From NCBI GenBank assembly GCA_965658765.1, contig CBFHTO010000005.1, positions 1 to 64,000 of the forward strand: a stretch of 64,000 bases of DNA, given 5' to 3'. Below the pieces are notes generated by a model, which was not told the DNA's origin, ran no database searches, and worked only from the letters and a program-made list of their open reading frames with translations. A program made the translations under genes and the position numbers. Below are positions 1-8,746 of the stretch, piece after piece; positions within the stretch are counted from its first letter, which is position 1, and each line of letters starts with the position of its first letter. Source of the DNA: Glaciecola sp965658765. GTDB taxonomy: Bacteria > Pseudomonadota > Gammaproteobacteria > Enterobacterales > Alteromonadaceae.

Positions 1-344
<344 letters not shown>

Positions 345-420
345 AAATATCGAATTACAAATAAATTGTCGTTATGTGACACTCTTAACGAGTGCCCACA
401 CAGATTGTCTTGTTATAAAT

Positions 421-432
421 TGTTAAAGAGCG
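421..432 (-). promoter_or_regulatory. rRNA leader boxA antitermination element
   Basis: The minus strand reads CGCTCTTTAACA, nearly identical to the E. coli rrn boxA (TGCTCTTTAACA). It lies between the P2 promoter and the 16S 5' end, as expected for the NusB/NusE-binding site that lets RNA polymerase read through the rrn operon. Confidence 0.85.
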
Positions 433-463
433 CGTTTGGGGCTGTGCCTCAAACGGGATGCGA

Positions 464-492
464 ATTCTACTTCAATCGCATCTGGTGTCAAG
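464..492 (-). promoter_or_regulatory. rrn promoter P2
   Basis: On the minus strand, TTGACA (487-492) and TAGAAT (464-469) are separated by exactly 17 bp, followed by a GC-containing discriminator. It lies about 120 bp upstream of the 16S 5' end and just upstream of boxA, the position of P2 in gammaproteobacterial rrn operons. Confidence 0.75.
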
Positions 493-606
493 CCTTAATT
501 TTTACTTTTTCAAATTGAACTTATGTTGCGTCCTTAAAGTCTCAAATTGGTATTTAAAGATGCGTTCAAAAAGCGACTTAACACTTCTTCTCTCGAAGAG
601 GCGCGC

Positions 607-634
607 ATTGTATTCGGAATTGCAAAAAGGTCAA
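607..634 (-). promoter_or_regulatory. rrn promoter P1
   Basis: On the minus strand, TTGACC (629-634) and TACAAT (607-612) are separated by 16 bp and followed directly by GCGCGCC. A 16-bp spacer and GC-rich discriminator are hallmarks of growth-rate-regulated and ppGpp-sensitive rrn P1 promoters. An A/T-rich stretch at about 635-670 lies where an UP element would be. Confidence 0.75.
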
Positions 635-788
635 TGATAATCTGAAAATAAATTGTTTTTTTTAATAAAAGCGCGTAGTTTTACAAAAATTCAACAATCC
701 AATTACCGAAGAATTACAAACAGTCGATATATATGATGTCGACCGACATAACGTAATAAAACAGCCGAATTTTAGGCGAGGTAACACT

Positions 789-1568
789 ATGTACAAAACG
801 TTTATGACTATATCTATCGCTATAAGCGCTATTTTTTTACATCCCGCCGTATTATGGGCAAAAACAAATGTAGAGTTGATTGAGCCGACCAGCCAGTCTA
901 TACAGTTTTTCAAAAAGCAGGTCGAATCGAGCAGTTCAGTTTCGAGCGCTCTCAAAGCAGTTATTGAAAGATACCCTCATAAAACGACAGATTTTGTATC
1001 AATAGCCTTCAAAACGTTTCCCGATAATTATAAAGAGATAATTTCAGTTAGTGTTAGCGAACAACCAATGTTTGTTGATGAAATCATCATGGTTGCTAAC
1101 GAATACAATGTCGCTAACGTTACCGACATAATCGAAATCGCCGTCAACGCTGAACCTAGTTACGCAGGCCTTGCCACTAAAGCAGCATGCAAATACAAAC
1201 CCAATGAGTTTAATAACATTATTAAAAGTGCGGTAAATGCAGAGCCAGACTCAGCCGACCAAATCGCTCAAAAATTAGTGAGCGCTTATCCTTCCAAAAC
1301 CATTGAAATTTTGGTGACTACAATTAAGGAAGTCCCTTACGTAGGTAAATACGTACTCGAAGCAATGTTAGCCACGGTTAATGATGACAAATTATCCGAA
1401 GACATGATCATTGCCTCGGTTGAACAATTAGCGCAATATCCAGATGCTATTGAGCGAGTAATAGAGCTAGCCAAACAAAATGACATTGAAGCAAGCAAGA
1501 TTAAAGAAAGCGCTTTAAGAAGTGGACTTGATACAGAATCTGTTAACGCTTTGTTGCTCGATTACTAA
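789..1568 (+). CDS. Hypothetical exported helical-repeat protein
   Basis: This 259-residue protein has a cleavable signal peptide (hydrophobic residues about 6-23, then Ala-Lys), so it is probably periplasmic. The rest looks entirely helical, with a loose repeat of about 35 residues. Each repeat carries an A-V-N-A-E-P or similar turn (near residues 115 and 151, degenerate copies before and after), suggesting an alpha-solenoid fold. No catalytic motif was seen and the family is not recognised. The ATG start has a good Shine-Dalgarno (GAGGTAA, 779-785). It stands alone, diverging from the rrn operon; the function is unknown. Confidence 0.75.
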   Translation: MYKTFMTISIAISAIFLHPAVLWAKTNVELIEPTSQSIQFFKKQVESSSSVSSALKAVIERYPHKTTDFVSIAFKTFPDNYKEIISVSVSEQPMFVDEIIMVANEYNVANVTDIIEIAVNAEPSYAGLATKAACKYKPNEFNNIIKSAVNAEPDSADQIAQKLVSAYPSKTIEILVTTIKEVPYVGKYVLEAMLATVNDDKLSEDMIIASVEQLAQYPDAIERVIELAKQNDIEASKIKESALRSGLDTESVNALLLDY

Positions 1569-1685
1569 TCCAGCTTAGCGACATGCTATCTGATCTCTGA
1601 AAGCACCTTATAACTCTTGGTAATTGTTCAGCAAAGATATTTGCTCTACTGGTCTGAGTCTATACGCAAACGCTTCAATGCCGCG

Positions 1686-2390
1686 TTATCTTTGTAGCTG
1701 TGTTAAACGGCTGTTCCATGTAGAAAAATTTTGCTCAAAAAATGTTTGTAATTCAGGTTCAGTAAATTCTGTATCGAGTAAAGCAACAACACTTAAAACA
1801 CAATGTTCACTGCACTTAAATGAGGTTTGTTGTTCAAGCAGTTTGGTGTTAATAGAAATTGTTTTATGCAACACATCAAACAAACTCAACTGATTCAATA
1901 ATTCCATTACATTTATACCGAGCTGAAAACTATTGATTGGAGGAACTATTTCTGCGCGATAGGTGATTGTCCTTCTCTCTTTATCTAGCTTATCCTCAGC
2001 TCTTCTTAAGTCGCGCAGGCTTGCATTACTCTGTTTGACTAAATACTCTGCGTTAGCTACAAAAATATTGAGTTCATGCTTTGGAATTGATTTATTTAAA
2101 TACGTACTTAAAATTGTACTCGCGTTTCGTATGATATCCTTAAAACGTGGGCCAAGAATCTTCGAATGAGCTCTAAGCGCTATAAGTATATTCATTAGTT
2201 TTTCTATTACTATTATTTGACTCGCGTGCTTATCAGACCTTGTTAGTGCGTCTTTAAGCTCTCCTAAAAGACGATAGCTTGTCTTTATATTACTTTCAAA
2301 AAGCGCACCATCACAGAGTTCTCTTAGGTTAATTAAGACAATTTCTATTTTTTGTTCTAACTCTAATGTATCGAGGTTATTTTTTTTCAT
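1686..2390 (-). CDS. Hypothetical helical protein paired with a STAS protein
   Basis: A 234-residue, soluble, charged and mostly helical protein with likely coiled-coil stretches (about residues 1-60 and 120-145). It has no signal peptide and no membrane segment. Its start overlaps the end of the upstream STAS gene by 4 bp, so the two are almost certainly co-translated and probably interact. The helical bundle was checked for the H-x-x-K-G motif of histidine-phosphotransfer domains and it is absent. The family is not recognised; a partner or regulator of the STAS protein is the most that can be inferred. Confidence 0.65.
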   Translation of the reverse strand: MKKNNLDTLELEQKIEIVLINLRELCDGALFESNIKTSYRLLGELKDALTRSDKHASQIIVIEKLMNILIALRAHSKILGPRFKDIIRNASTILSTYLNKSIPKHELNIFVANAEYLVKQSNASLRDLRRAEDKLDKERRTITYRAEIVPPINSFQLGINVMELLNQLSLFDVLHKTISINTKLLEQQTSFKCSEHCVLSVVALLDTEFTEPELQTFFEQNFSTWNSRLTQLQR

Positions 2391-2701
2391 TGTGAATCAA
2401 AAAGACGACGTAGACCGTTGTCATTACAGTAGCTGATAAGATAGTCCGATAAATTAATTAGCTCAAGTCTATGCTTACTACTACTTGCTATCAATAGCCA
2501 CTGAACTCCATATGAATCGATTTCACTTACTTGACTCAAATCCAGTGAAATTTTTGTACCGACATTTTCTAGATGGTGTCTATCTGACACGCTGGGTAAG
2601 TACAGGTCCAACATTTGACTATGCTCGATACACAAGTTTGGAAGAATATTAGCATCACCATCAGCATTCTTCTCGTCGTCATTACTTTGGCTATATTTCA
2701 C
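2387..2701 (-). CDS. STAS-domain protein (anti-sigma-factor-antagonist-like)
   Basis: This 104-residue protein fits a single STAS domain. Hydrophobic strands are followed by S-E-I-D-S-Y-G-V-Q-W-L (about residues 60-70), in which the Asp-Ser pair occupies the position phosphorylated in SpoIIAA-type antagonists, and the C-terminal part ends in a helix typical of the fold. Such proteins relay signals by reversible Ser phosphorylation or act as scaffolds (MlaB-like). It is translationally coupled to the downstream helical protein. No cognate anti-sigma kinase is seen nearby, so the pathway is unknown. Confidence 0.7.
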   Translation of the reverse strand: MKYSQSNDDEKNADGDANILPNLCIEHSQMLDLYLPSVSDRHHLENVGTKISLDLSQVSEIDSYGVQWLLIASSSKHRLELINLSDYLISYCNDNGLRRLFDSQ

Positions 2702-2931
2702 GAATACCTTAAAAAATTACTATACTAAAGTATATATTTGTATATAATCTGTGTTGGGAGATATTAGTTATCGCAAGCCTACCAAGCTATAAGTAAATCT
2801 ACTTAAATCTTCGGATATGGACATTTTAGTCTTGTGTACGATTAAAATATTCGCTTAGAATTCTCGCGCATAGTCTAGCTTATGTACTTGTTTTAATGTG
2901 AAAAAGTGAATTAACAAAAAGGATGCAAGCG

Positions 2932-3546
2932 ATGAATAAGTCACCAACTGTTTATTTAGTCGATGACGATGAGTTGATACTAGAAACATTATCGAATGTC
3001 TTTTTCGCAGAGGGCTACCTAGTGAAAAGCTTTTCTAGTAGCCAAGCTTTTTTGAATCACACAATCAGTGAGCCAAATGCATGCATCATTTTAGACCTAA
3101 AAATGCCTCAACATGACGGCATCGAAATTCATCGCCATCTTAATGAACATGGCTCTTGCATACCAATCATCTATTACACTGGGCGTGCTGACATTCTTAG
3201 CGCAGTTGAGGTAATGGAAGAAGGGGCAGTAACTCTTCTTCAAAAACCAATATCAACAGACCTACTATTGAGCAAGACTAAACAAGCTATCAATGAAAAC
3301 GTAAAACGCTTAGAAGAGCTTGAAGAGAAGATATCTGCAAAAAATAAATTGCTAAAACTTACAAATCGTGAACTTGACGTAGCGAAATTAGTTTCCGAGG
3401 GTCTCTCTGCAGCGGCGATCGGTGAGAAGTTGTTTATCAGCAGTCGCACAGTGGAAGCTCATAAAGCAAGTATTTTTCAAAAAATCAACACCAAGTCTGT
3501 AGCAGCCTTAACTAGGCTTGTTATTTTTGCGGAATCTCTAGACTAG
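2932..3546 (+). CDS. FixJ/NarL-type response regulator
   Basis: A two-component regulator of about 204 residues. The receiver domain (residues 1-120) has the acidic cluster D11-D12-D13, phospho-acceptor D55 in the I-L-D-L-K-M-P motif, and K105. A LuxR-type helix-turn-helix (about 142-204) follows, with L-T-x-R-E and the recognition segment S-S-R-T-V-E-A-H. The ATG at 2932 is preferred over the in-frame ATG at 2923 because AAAAAGGA (2916-2923) is then ideally spaced. The gene converges on a PAS histidine kinase gene, its probable partner. Confidence 0.9.
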   Translation: MNKSPTVYLVDDDELILETLSNVFFAEGYLVKSFSSSQAFLNHTISEPNACIILDLKMPQHDGIEIHRHLNEHGSCIPIIYYTGRADILSAVEVMEEGAVTLLQKPISTDLLLSKTKQAINENVKRLEELEEKISAKNKLLKLTNRELDVAKLVSEGLSAAAIGEKLFISSRTVEAHKASIFQKINTKSVAALTRLVIFAESLD

Positions 3547-3583
3547 TTTCATTTGAAGAGGAAATGCTTTCTAACGCAGTAGC

Positions 3584-5290
3584 TTATTGAATACTGGTTG
3601 GTAGGGTCATCGCAACAGTTGTTCCCTCATCTAGTTTAGACGTAATTTTAATGTCACCTTTAGACTGCCTTACAAAACCAAAAACCATGCTTAAGCCCAA
3701 TCCAGTGCCCTCACCGTCGCCTTTAGTAGTGAAAAATGGCTCGAATACTTTATCAATTAAATTTTCGGGTATGCCTTTTCCATTATCTTCAACTAATAGC
3801 TCGATATAATCCTTTGCTGTTTGCTCAACTCCGCTTGTTTCAAGATAGCGTAGAGTTAATCGAACCCGACCTTTTTCACTTATTGCGTCCTTTGAATTTA
3901 AACACATGTTTACCAATGCGTTTTGAAACAGGCTGGGATCTATATGTGCGACGACGTCAGTAGAATAGGGTTCAACAAGTAGCTCTATGTTTTCGCCCAA
4001 AGTTGTTCGTAGTAATTCAACTGATTCCTGTAAAAGTTCAGTGACGTTTACTGTCTTTGCTCTCAAGGCTTGTTTACTCGCAAAGGTAAGTAACTGATGA
4101 TTTAATCTCGCACCTCGGGTAGTCGCTTTTAATACTAAATTGTTGATTCTTTGAATTTCATCTTGAGAAATTGAACCACTAAAGAGTTGCTTTTGGATTA
4201 ATTCAATATTGCTACTAATAACTGTGAGAAGGTTATTGAAATCATGAGCAACTCCGCCAGTTAATCTTCCCAAAGATTCCATTTTCATTGACTGGAACCT
4301 TTGATTATCTAGCTCTTTCTTCTCTGTTACATCTCTGAGAATAACTGCGATAAAATTTTCTTTTTCCGTCATCGACTCAGAACCAGATTCCCACATCGAA
4401 AACACACGTCCAGATAACCACCTGTAACTTCCGTCAACTGCTAACACTCTTAACTCTAGATCCTGTGCTGAACGCTTGGCAGACTCTCTGGCATTTATCC
4501 AGATGCTTAAGTCTTCCGGGTGAATGATTTTAGAAAAAAATTCATTTAAGTTCTCATTTTTAGCCATTTTTTTAGCAAGCAGTAAGTCCTGCATTGCATG
4601 AGAACAATACAAAACATTATTACTATAACTGTACTCTAACCAAAAAATGTCGTCTGAATAGCGTAAGAGCTTTAAAAACCTCTGCTCACTCAATAAAAGA
4701 TGTCTGTCGGCTAAAAATCGTTTACGGTCTGTTAAAAACAAGCTAATCAAAAGACCTAATAACAATATACCACTTACCACTAAAAGAAATGTAAACCAAA
4801 ACGCTAGTTTACTGTTTTGTATTTCTAGACTACTTGCAAGCTCATACTGTAATGTCTTTGTTTGCTTTCTTATTTGATAAATTTTCTGCCTTAAAAGTAA
4901 ATATTCATCAACCTGTTGGTTCTTTGCTAAGTCTTCAACTACAAACAAACTTTCAATATTTTCTTTAAGTTCGATAGTATCAACACGCGGGCTGACACTG
5001 GATGCAACGTTTTCGTAACTGCTTAAGGCTTGCCTTAAAAGCGTGATACCTAATTGTTCTTCCCAAGGTTTATTAGGGGCCTTTGATAATGATAGATGTA
5101 ACAAACCATAGTTGAAATCATTTTCAGCACGCTCCAATGTTTTCACTAATTGGATATGAGTGAGTGATTGTTTTTTGTGATTATCGTAAAGCAAGGCCAA
5201 GGCTAAAAGTGAGGCTACCAATAGAACGATGCTCACATTGAGAGCGTATTTTCTTTTCGATAATGATGTATTGACCCCAAAGAATTTCAA
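3584..5290 (-). CDS. PAS-domain membrane sensor histidine kinase
   Basis: 568 residues. A membrane helix (about 18-36) is followed by a periplasmic helical region (40-160), a second membrane helix (about 163-187) and a PAS domain with PAC (about 204-325). The HisKA box has phospho-acceptor H349 in G-G-V-A-H-D-F-N-N-L-L, and the HATPase domain has N465, D-N-G-K-G at 502-506 and G-T-G-L-G-L. There is no receiver domain. The start overlaps the upstream solute-binding lipoprotein by 4 bp, so the binding protein is probably its co-sensor. Phosphotransfer to the convergent FixJ-like regulator is inferred from proximity. Confidence 0.9.
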   Translation of the reverse strand: MKFFGVNTSLSKRKYALNVSIVLLVASLLALALLYDNHKKQSLTHIQLVKTLERAENDFNYGLLHLSLSKAPNKPWEEQLGITLLRQALSSYENVASSVSPRVDTIELKENIESLFVVEDLAKNQQVDEYLLLRQKIYQIRKQTKTLQYELASSLEIQNSKLAFWFTFLLVVSGILLLGLLISLFLTDRKRFLADRHLLLSEQRFLKLLRYSDDIFWLEYSYSNNVLYCSHAMQDLLLAKKMAKNENLNEFFSKIIHPEDLSIWINARESAKRSAQDLELRVLAVDGSYRWLSGRVFSMWESGSESMTEKENFIAVILRDVTEKKELDNQRFQSMKMESLGRLTGGVAHDFNNLLTVISSNIELIQKQLFSGSISQDEIQRINNLVLKATTRGARLNHQLLTFASKQALRAKTVNVTELLQESVELLRTTLGENIELLVEPYSTDVVAHIDPSLFQNALVNMCLNSKDAISEKGRVRLTLRYLETSGVEQTAKDYIELLVEDNGKGIPENLIDKVFEPFFTTKGDGEGTGLGLSMVFGFVRQSKGDIKITSKLDEGTTVAMTLPTSIQ

Positions 5291-6156
5291 CTACTGCAAC
5301 CTTCTCTTATGTTTGAGTTAGCACGAATAAGCTCAAAACCATAACGCTCAAATTCAGCGAGAAGCCCTGTATCACGCAAAACTTGATGCTGTGCTTTGTT
5401 CCATTTCTTCACTAAATTCTTTTGAGCTGAATTGAATCCAAATGCAAAAGAATGTTCTTTTGTTGGTAAAAGGTCAGTTTGTAAAACAGTAAATGTTTTT
5501 CTGTTTTGTTCCATCAAATACGTCAGACTGGGAATCGTCATTATCAGATATTTAGCTTGTTCATTTATTAAGCTCAAAGCACCTAACTGGGTAGTTTCAG
5601 CCGCAATAATGTCGTCGTCGCTAACGATAGAAGAAAGTTCTTTTTGTTCTAGTGAACCATCTAAAACTGCGTAGTTGTTTAATACTTGTTGTTTTTTTGA
5701 TTTCTCGGAAGTGATTTGTTGACCTTCTGAAGCCAAGGTCAATAGACCAACAGAAGCTTTGCCTATAGGGGCGCTAAAACAGACTGTTTGCTTGCGCTCT
5801 TCTGTGATCGTTAAGCCGTTTGCAATAACATCTATGTGCCCACGCTCTAATGCTGGGATTAAATCATCAAAGCTACTGAGTACCCAAGTTGCTCTAACAC
5901 CCATCCTATCTACAACGCGTTTAGCGAATTCTGGAAAAACGCCTGTCGGCTCTCCATGACCGCCAGCTACTGAAAATGGTGGGTCGTTGGTATATCCAAT
6001 AACCAAGTGCTGCGTTTGCTCTTTTTCTTTGCATCCTGATATGAGCAAACAACAAAGTAGCAGATACCGCACTCCATCGCTTAAAAAACTTAACACAAAT
6101 AACCTTATAAACCGGTAAACAGAAGTAAGGCTATTACAATGTTTTGTTACGCACAT
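5287..6156 (-). CDS. Solute-binding lipoprotein (family 3, PBP2-like) with sensory context
   Basis: The N-terminus has a hydrophobic stretch ending in a lipobox (L-L-I-S-G-C, Cys near residue 42), followed by a type-2 periplasmic binding fold typical of family-3 amino-acid binding proteins (V-I-G-Y-T-N-D-P-P-F-S, G-x-F-P-E-F-A, and D-V-I-A-N-G-L-T-I-T-E-E-R). No ABC permease or ATPase is nearby; the next gene is a membrane histidine kinase sharing 4 bp. This suggests ligand sensing rather than transport. The start has no strong Shine-Dalgarno, and a GTG about 28 codons downstream, still before the lipobox, is an alternative. Confidence 0.8.
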   Translation of the reverse strand: MCVTKHCNSLTSVYRFIRLFVLSFLSDGVRYLLLCCLLISGCKEKEQTQHLVIGYTNDPPFSVAGGHGEPTGVFPEFAKRVVDRMGVRATWVLSSFDDLIPALERGHIDVIANGLTITEERKQTVCFSAPIGKASVGLLTLASEGQQITSEKSKKQQVLNNYAVLDGSLEQKELSSIVSDDDIIAAETTQLGALSLINEQAKYLIMTIPSLTYLMEQNRKTFTVLQTDLLPTKEHSFAFGFNSAQKNLVKKWNKAQHQVLRDTGLLAEFERYGFELIRANSNIREGCSS

Positions 6157-6163
6157 CTGTATA

Positions 6164-6184
6164 TATACCTATATTGCAGGTATA
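6164..6184. promoter_or_regulatory. Inverted repeat upstream of the binding-protein/kinase operon
   Basis: TATACCT and AGGTATA form perfect 7-bp arms around a 7-bp spacer, 8 bp upstream of the start of the binding lipoprotein. Its position fits an operator, but no regulator can be assigned. Confidence 0.35.
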
Positions 6185-6212
6185 AAAAAACCCAGCATAA
6201 TGCTGGGTTTTT
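6184..6212 (-). terminator. Rho-independent terminator of the spc/alpha operons
   Basis: A perfect 7-bp stem CCCAGCA / TGCTGGG (6191-6207) with a 3-nt loop is followed on the minus strand by seven T residues (6190-6184). It lies just after rplQ, the last gene of the alpha operon. The other side also ends in T residues, so it could work in both directions. Confidence 0.9.
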
Positions 6213-6247
6213 ACATTTGAGTAAGCACGTATAATGTGCTTATCTAA

Positions 6248-6649
6248 TTACTCTTCAGTTGCTTCTACTTCTTCTGCAACAACTTCGGTAATTGGTCTAT
6301 CAACTAGTTCAACAAAGGCCATTGGCGCTTTATCACCGGTACGTAAACCACACTTCAATATGTGACTATATCCGCCTGGACGTGCCTCATAACGAGGACC
6401 TAGTTCATTAAACAATTTTCCAACCACTTCTTTATCACCTGTTCTTGCCATAGCAAGACGACGATTTGCAACACTGTCTTGCTTAGCTAAGGTGATTAGC
6501 GGCTCTATTACTCTACGCAGTTCTTTCGCTTTAGGCAAAGTTGTCTTTATAACTTCGTGTTTAACCAATGAACCAGCCATGTTTTTAAACATAGCTTGGC
6601 GATGGCTACTATTGCGGTTTAACTGCCTACCACTCTTACGATGGCGCAT
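6248..6649 (-). CDS. rplQ: 50S ribosomal protein L17
   Basis: The N-terminus M-R-H-R-K-S-G-R-Q-L-N-R and the body match bacterial L17, which lies near the peptide exit tunnel. At 133 residues it is of normal length, with an acidic C-terminal tail rich in Glu. It is the last gene of the alpha operon after rpoA, followed by a strong terminator. Confidence 0.98.
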   Translation of the reverse strand: MRHRKSGRQLNRNSSHRQAMFKNMAGSLVKHEVIKTTLPKAKELRRVIEPLITLAKQDSVANRRLAMARTGDKEVVGKLFNELGPRYEARPGGYSHILKCGLRTGDKAPMAFVELVDRPITEVVAEEVEATEE

Positions 6650-6688
6650 AGCTCTATCCTTCTTTACAAATCAGTTAATACTACCTGA

Positions 6689-7675
6689 TTAATCTTTTTC
6701 AGCGATTGACTCTGGTGGCCAGTTCTCTAGGCGCATGCCAAGAGATAAACCACGTGAAGCAAGTACATCTTTTATTTCTGTAAGCGACTTCTTACCTAAA
6801 TTAGGCGTTTTAAGAAGTTCAACTTCAGTACGCTGTACCAAGTCACCAATATATTGAATAGCTTCCGCTTTCAAACAATTTGCAGAACGTACGGTCAACT
6901 CTAAATCGTCCACTGGACGTAATAAAATTGGATCAAATTCTGGCTTCTCTTCCTTCTGTTCAGGCACTGAGATGTCACGTAATTCTACGAAAGCATCTAA
7001 CTGCTCTACAAGGATGGTAGCCGAACGACGAATGGCTTCCTCAGGATCTAATGTTCCGTTGGTTTCCATATCAATAATCAACTTATCCAAGTCAGTGCGT
7101 TGTTCAACACGGGCCGACTCTACTGAATAAGAAATACGTTCTACTGGGCTGAATGAAGCGTCTACTAACAAACGACCAATTGGGCGATCATCATCTTCAG
7201 AGGAACGACGAGTGGCTGCTGGAACATAACCACGCCCCATCTCGACCTTTATTCGCATGCTTAACTCGGCTTCGCCAGTCAATGTGCAAATTAGGTGCTC
7301 AGGGTTAACGATTTCTACGTCACCATCGTGCTGAATGTCGCCGGCAAGAACGGGGCCTGCACCAGATTTAACTAGTGTAAGTGTCGCTTCCGTTTTGTTT
7401 TCTAACTGAACTGCCAAGCCCTTGAGATTAAGCAGTATTTCTAAAACGTCTTCTTGCACGCCTTCTTTCGCAGTATACTCATGAAGCACACCATCGATTT
7501 CTACTTCTGTAACCGCACAACCGGGCATAGAAGAAAGTAAAATTCGACGGAGAGCATTACCTAAAGTGTGGCCAAAACCACGCTCTAAAGGCTCTAGTGT
7601 AACTTTTGCACGAGTAGATGAAACATTCTCAATTTCAACTAGTCTTGGCTTTAGGAATTCGGTCACTGAACCCAC
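6689..7675 (-). CDS. rpoA: DNA-directed RNA polymerase alpha subunit
   Basis: 328 residues, nearly the E. coli length. The N-terminal dimerisation domain (L-E-P-L-E-R-G-F-G-H-T-L-G-N-A-L-R-R) is followed by an acidic linker and the C-terminal domain that binds UP elements and activators (T-P-N-L-G-K-K-S-L-T-E-I-K). It lies in the standard alpha operon order rpsM-rpsK-rpsD-rpoA-rplQ. Confidence 0.98.
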   Translation of the reverse strand: MGSVTEFLKPRLVEIENVSSTRAKVTLEPLERGFGHTLGNALRRILLSSMPGCAVTEVEIDGVLHEYTAKEGVQEDVLEILLNLKGLAVQLENKTEATLTLVKSGAGPVLAGDIQHDGDVEIVNPEHLICTLTGEAELSMRIKVEMGRGYVPAATRRSSEDDDRPIGRLLVDASFSPVERISYSVESARVEQRTDLDKLIIDMETNGTLDPEEAIRRSATILVEQLDAFVELRDISVPEQKEEKPEFDPILLRPVDDLELTVRSANCLKAEAIQYIGDLVQRTEVELLKTPNLGKKSLTEIKDVLASRGLSLGMRLENWPPESIAEKD

Positions 7676-7698
7676 AATGTATCCTCTTTAGTTAGTCT

Positions 7699-8319
7699 TT
7701 ACTTAGAGTAAAGTTCGACAATCAACTGCTCGTTTATTTCTGCTGACAAGTCTGTTCTTTCTGGAACACGCTTAAAAGTGCCTTCCATTTTATTGTTGTC
7801 AACTTCCAACCATGTTGGCTTTTCGCGTTGTTCGGCTAATTCTAGTGCCGCAACAATACGCGCTTGCTTTTTAGCTTTTTCACGAACAGCAACTACATCT
7901 TCCGCTTTTACATTGAAAGATGGGATATTCACTACTTGACCGTTTACAAGGATTGCCTTGTGGCTTACTAGTTGACGTGCTTCAGCACGAGTACTAGCAA
8001 AACCCATACGGTAAACAACGTTATCTAAGCGTTGTTCAAGAAGCTGTAACAAGTTTTCACCTGTATTGCCTTTTAAACGGGCTGCTTCTTTATAGTAGTT
8101 TCTAAACTGCTTTTCTAATACGCCATACATACGACGTACTTTTTGCTTTTCACGTAACTGAACACCATAGTCAGATAGACGGCCTCTACGGGCACCATGC
8201 TGACCTGGAGCAGTTTCTATTTTACATTTACTATCAATTGCTCGTACGCCGCTTTTAAGGAACAGGTCGGTTCCTTCACGACGACTTAGTTTGAGTTTTG
8301 GACCCAAATATCTTGCCAT
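7699..8319 (-). CDS. rpsD: 30S ribosomal protein S4
   Basis: 206 residues with M-A-R-Y-L-G-P-K-L-K-L-S-R-R-E-G-T-D-L at the start and an S4 RNA-binding domain in the centre (L-D-N-V-V-Y-R-M-G-F-A). S4 nucleates 30S assembly and in enteric bacteria represses the alpha operon by binding its leader; a matching leader is present at 9098-9172. Confidence 0.98.
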   Translation of the reverse strand: MARYLGPKLKLSRREGTDLFLKSGVRAIDSKCKIETAPGQHGARRGRLSDYGVQLREKQKVRRMYGVLEKQFRNYYKEAARLKGNTGENLLQLLEQRLDNVVYRMGFASTRAEARQLVSHKAILVNGQVVNIPSFNVKAEDVVAVREKAKKQARIVAALELAEQREKPTWLEVDNNKMEGTFKRVPERTDLSAEINEQLIVELYSK

Positions 8320-8340
8320 GATTCTTCTCCAACTGCTCGC

Positions 8341-8730
8341 TTATACGCGACGCTTTTTAGGTGGACGACAACCATTGTGTGGTATTGGCGTCACGTCTGT
8401 AATATTAGTGATTTTGTATCCAGTTGCATTTAGTGCACGGATAGCTGATTCACGGCCTGGACCAGGACCTTTCACGAACACTTCAATGTTCTTAAGGCCA
8501 TACTCTTGAGCTGCAACGCCCGCTCTCTCTGCAGCAACCTGTGCCGCAAACGGAGTTGATTTTCTCGAGCCACGGAAACCAGAACCACCTGAAGTGGCCC
8601 ACGATAATGCGTTGCCTTGGCGGTCAGTGATCGTCACTATTGTGTTGTTGAAAGAAGCATGGATGTGAGCCATACCATCTGCAACTTGACGTTTGGCGCG
8701 CTTACGCGTGCGTGTAGGTGTTTTAGCCAT
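8341..8730 (-). CDS. rpsK: 30S ribosomal protein S11
   Basis: 129 residues. Typical S11 segments are present: H-I-H-A-S-F-N-N-T-I-V-T-I-T-D, G-S-R-K-S-T-P-F-A-A-Q and the C-terminal P-H-N-G-C-R-P-P-K-K-R-R-V. S11 lines the mRNA exit channel of the small-subunit platform. It follows rpsM by 16 bp. Confidence 0.98.
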   Translation of the reverse strand: MAKTPTRTRKRAKRQVADGMAHIHASFNNTIVTITDRQGNALSWATSGGSGFRGSRKSTPFAAQVAAERAGVAAQEYGLKNIEVFVKGPGPGRESAIRALNATGYKITNITDVTPIPHNGCRPPKKRRV

Positions 8731-8746
8731 AACTTAACTCCCTCGC

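Larger units (their letters stand above)
345..788. other. Intergenic region between 16S rRNA and the 259-aa gene
   Basis: This stretch carries the rrn leader, boxA, P2 and P1 on the minus strand (separate entries). To the right is an A/T-rich stretch, then a short inverted repeat, ATGTCG-AC-CGACAT at 736-749. The repeat sits about 40 bp upstream of the start codon of the rightward gene at 789 and could be a regulator site. No protein-coding gene is supported here. Confidence 0.6.

Noticed and set aside
662..955. 97-residue minus-strand reading frame over the start of the 259-aa gene
   Set aside because: It is antisense to a gene with a signal peptide and good ribosome site, overlaps the rrn promoter side, and has no ribosome site or recognisable features.
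1624..1893. 89-residue plus-strand reading frame, Cys-rich
   Set aside because: It lies antisense within the STAS-partner gene; the minus-strand gene is supported by its 4-bp overlap with the STAS gene.
1686..2390. STAS partner as a histidine phosphotransfer domain
   Set aside because: It is helical, but there is no H-x-x-K-G or equivalent phospho-His motif.
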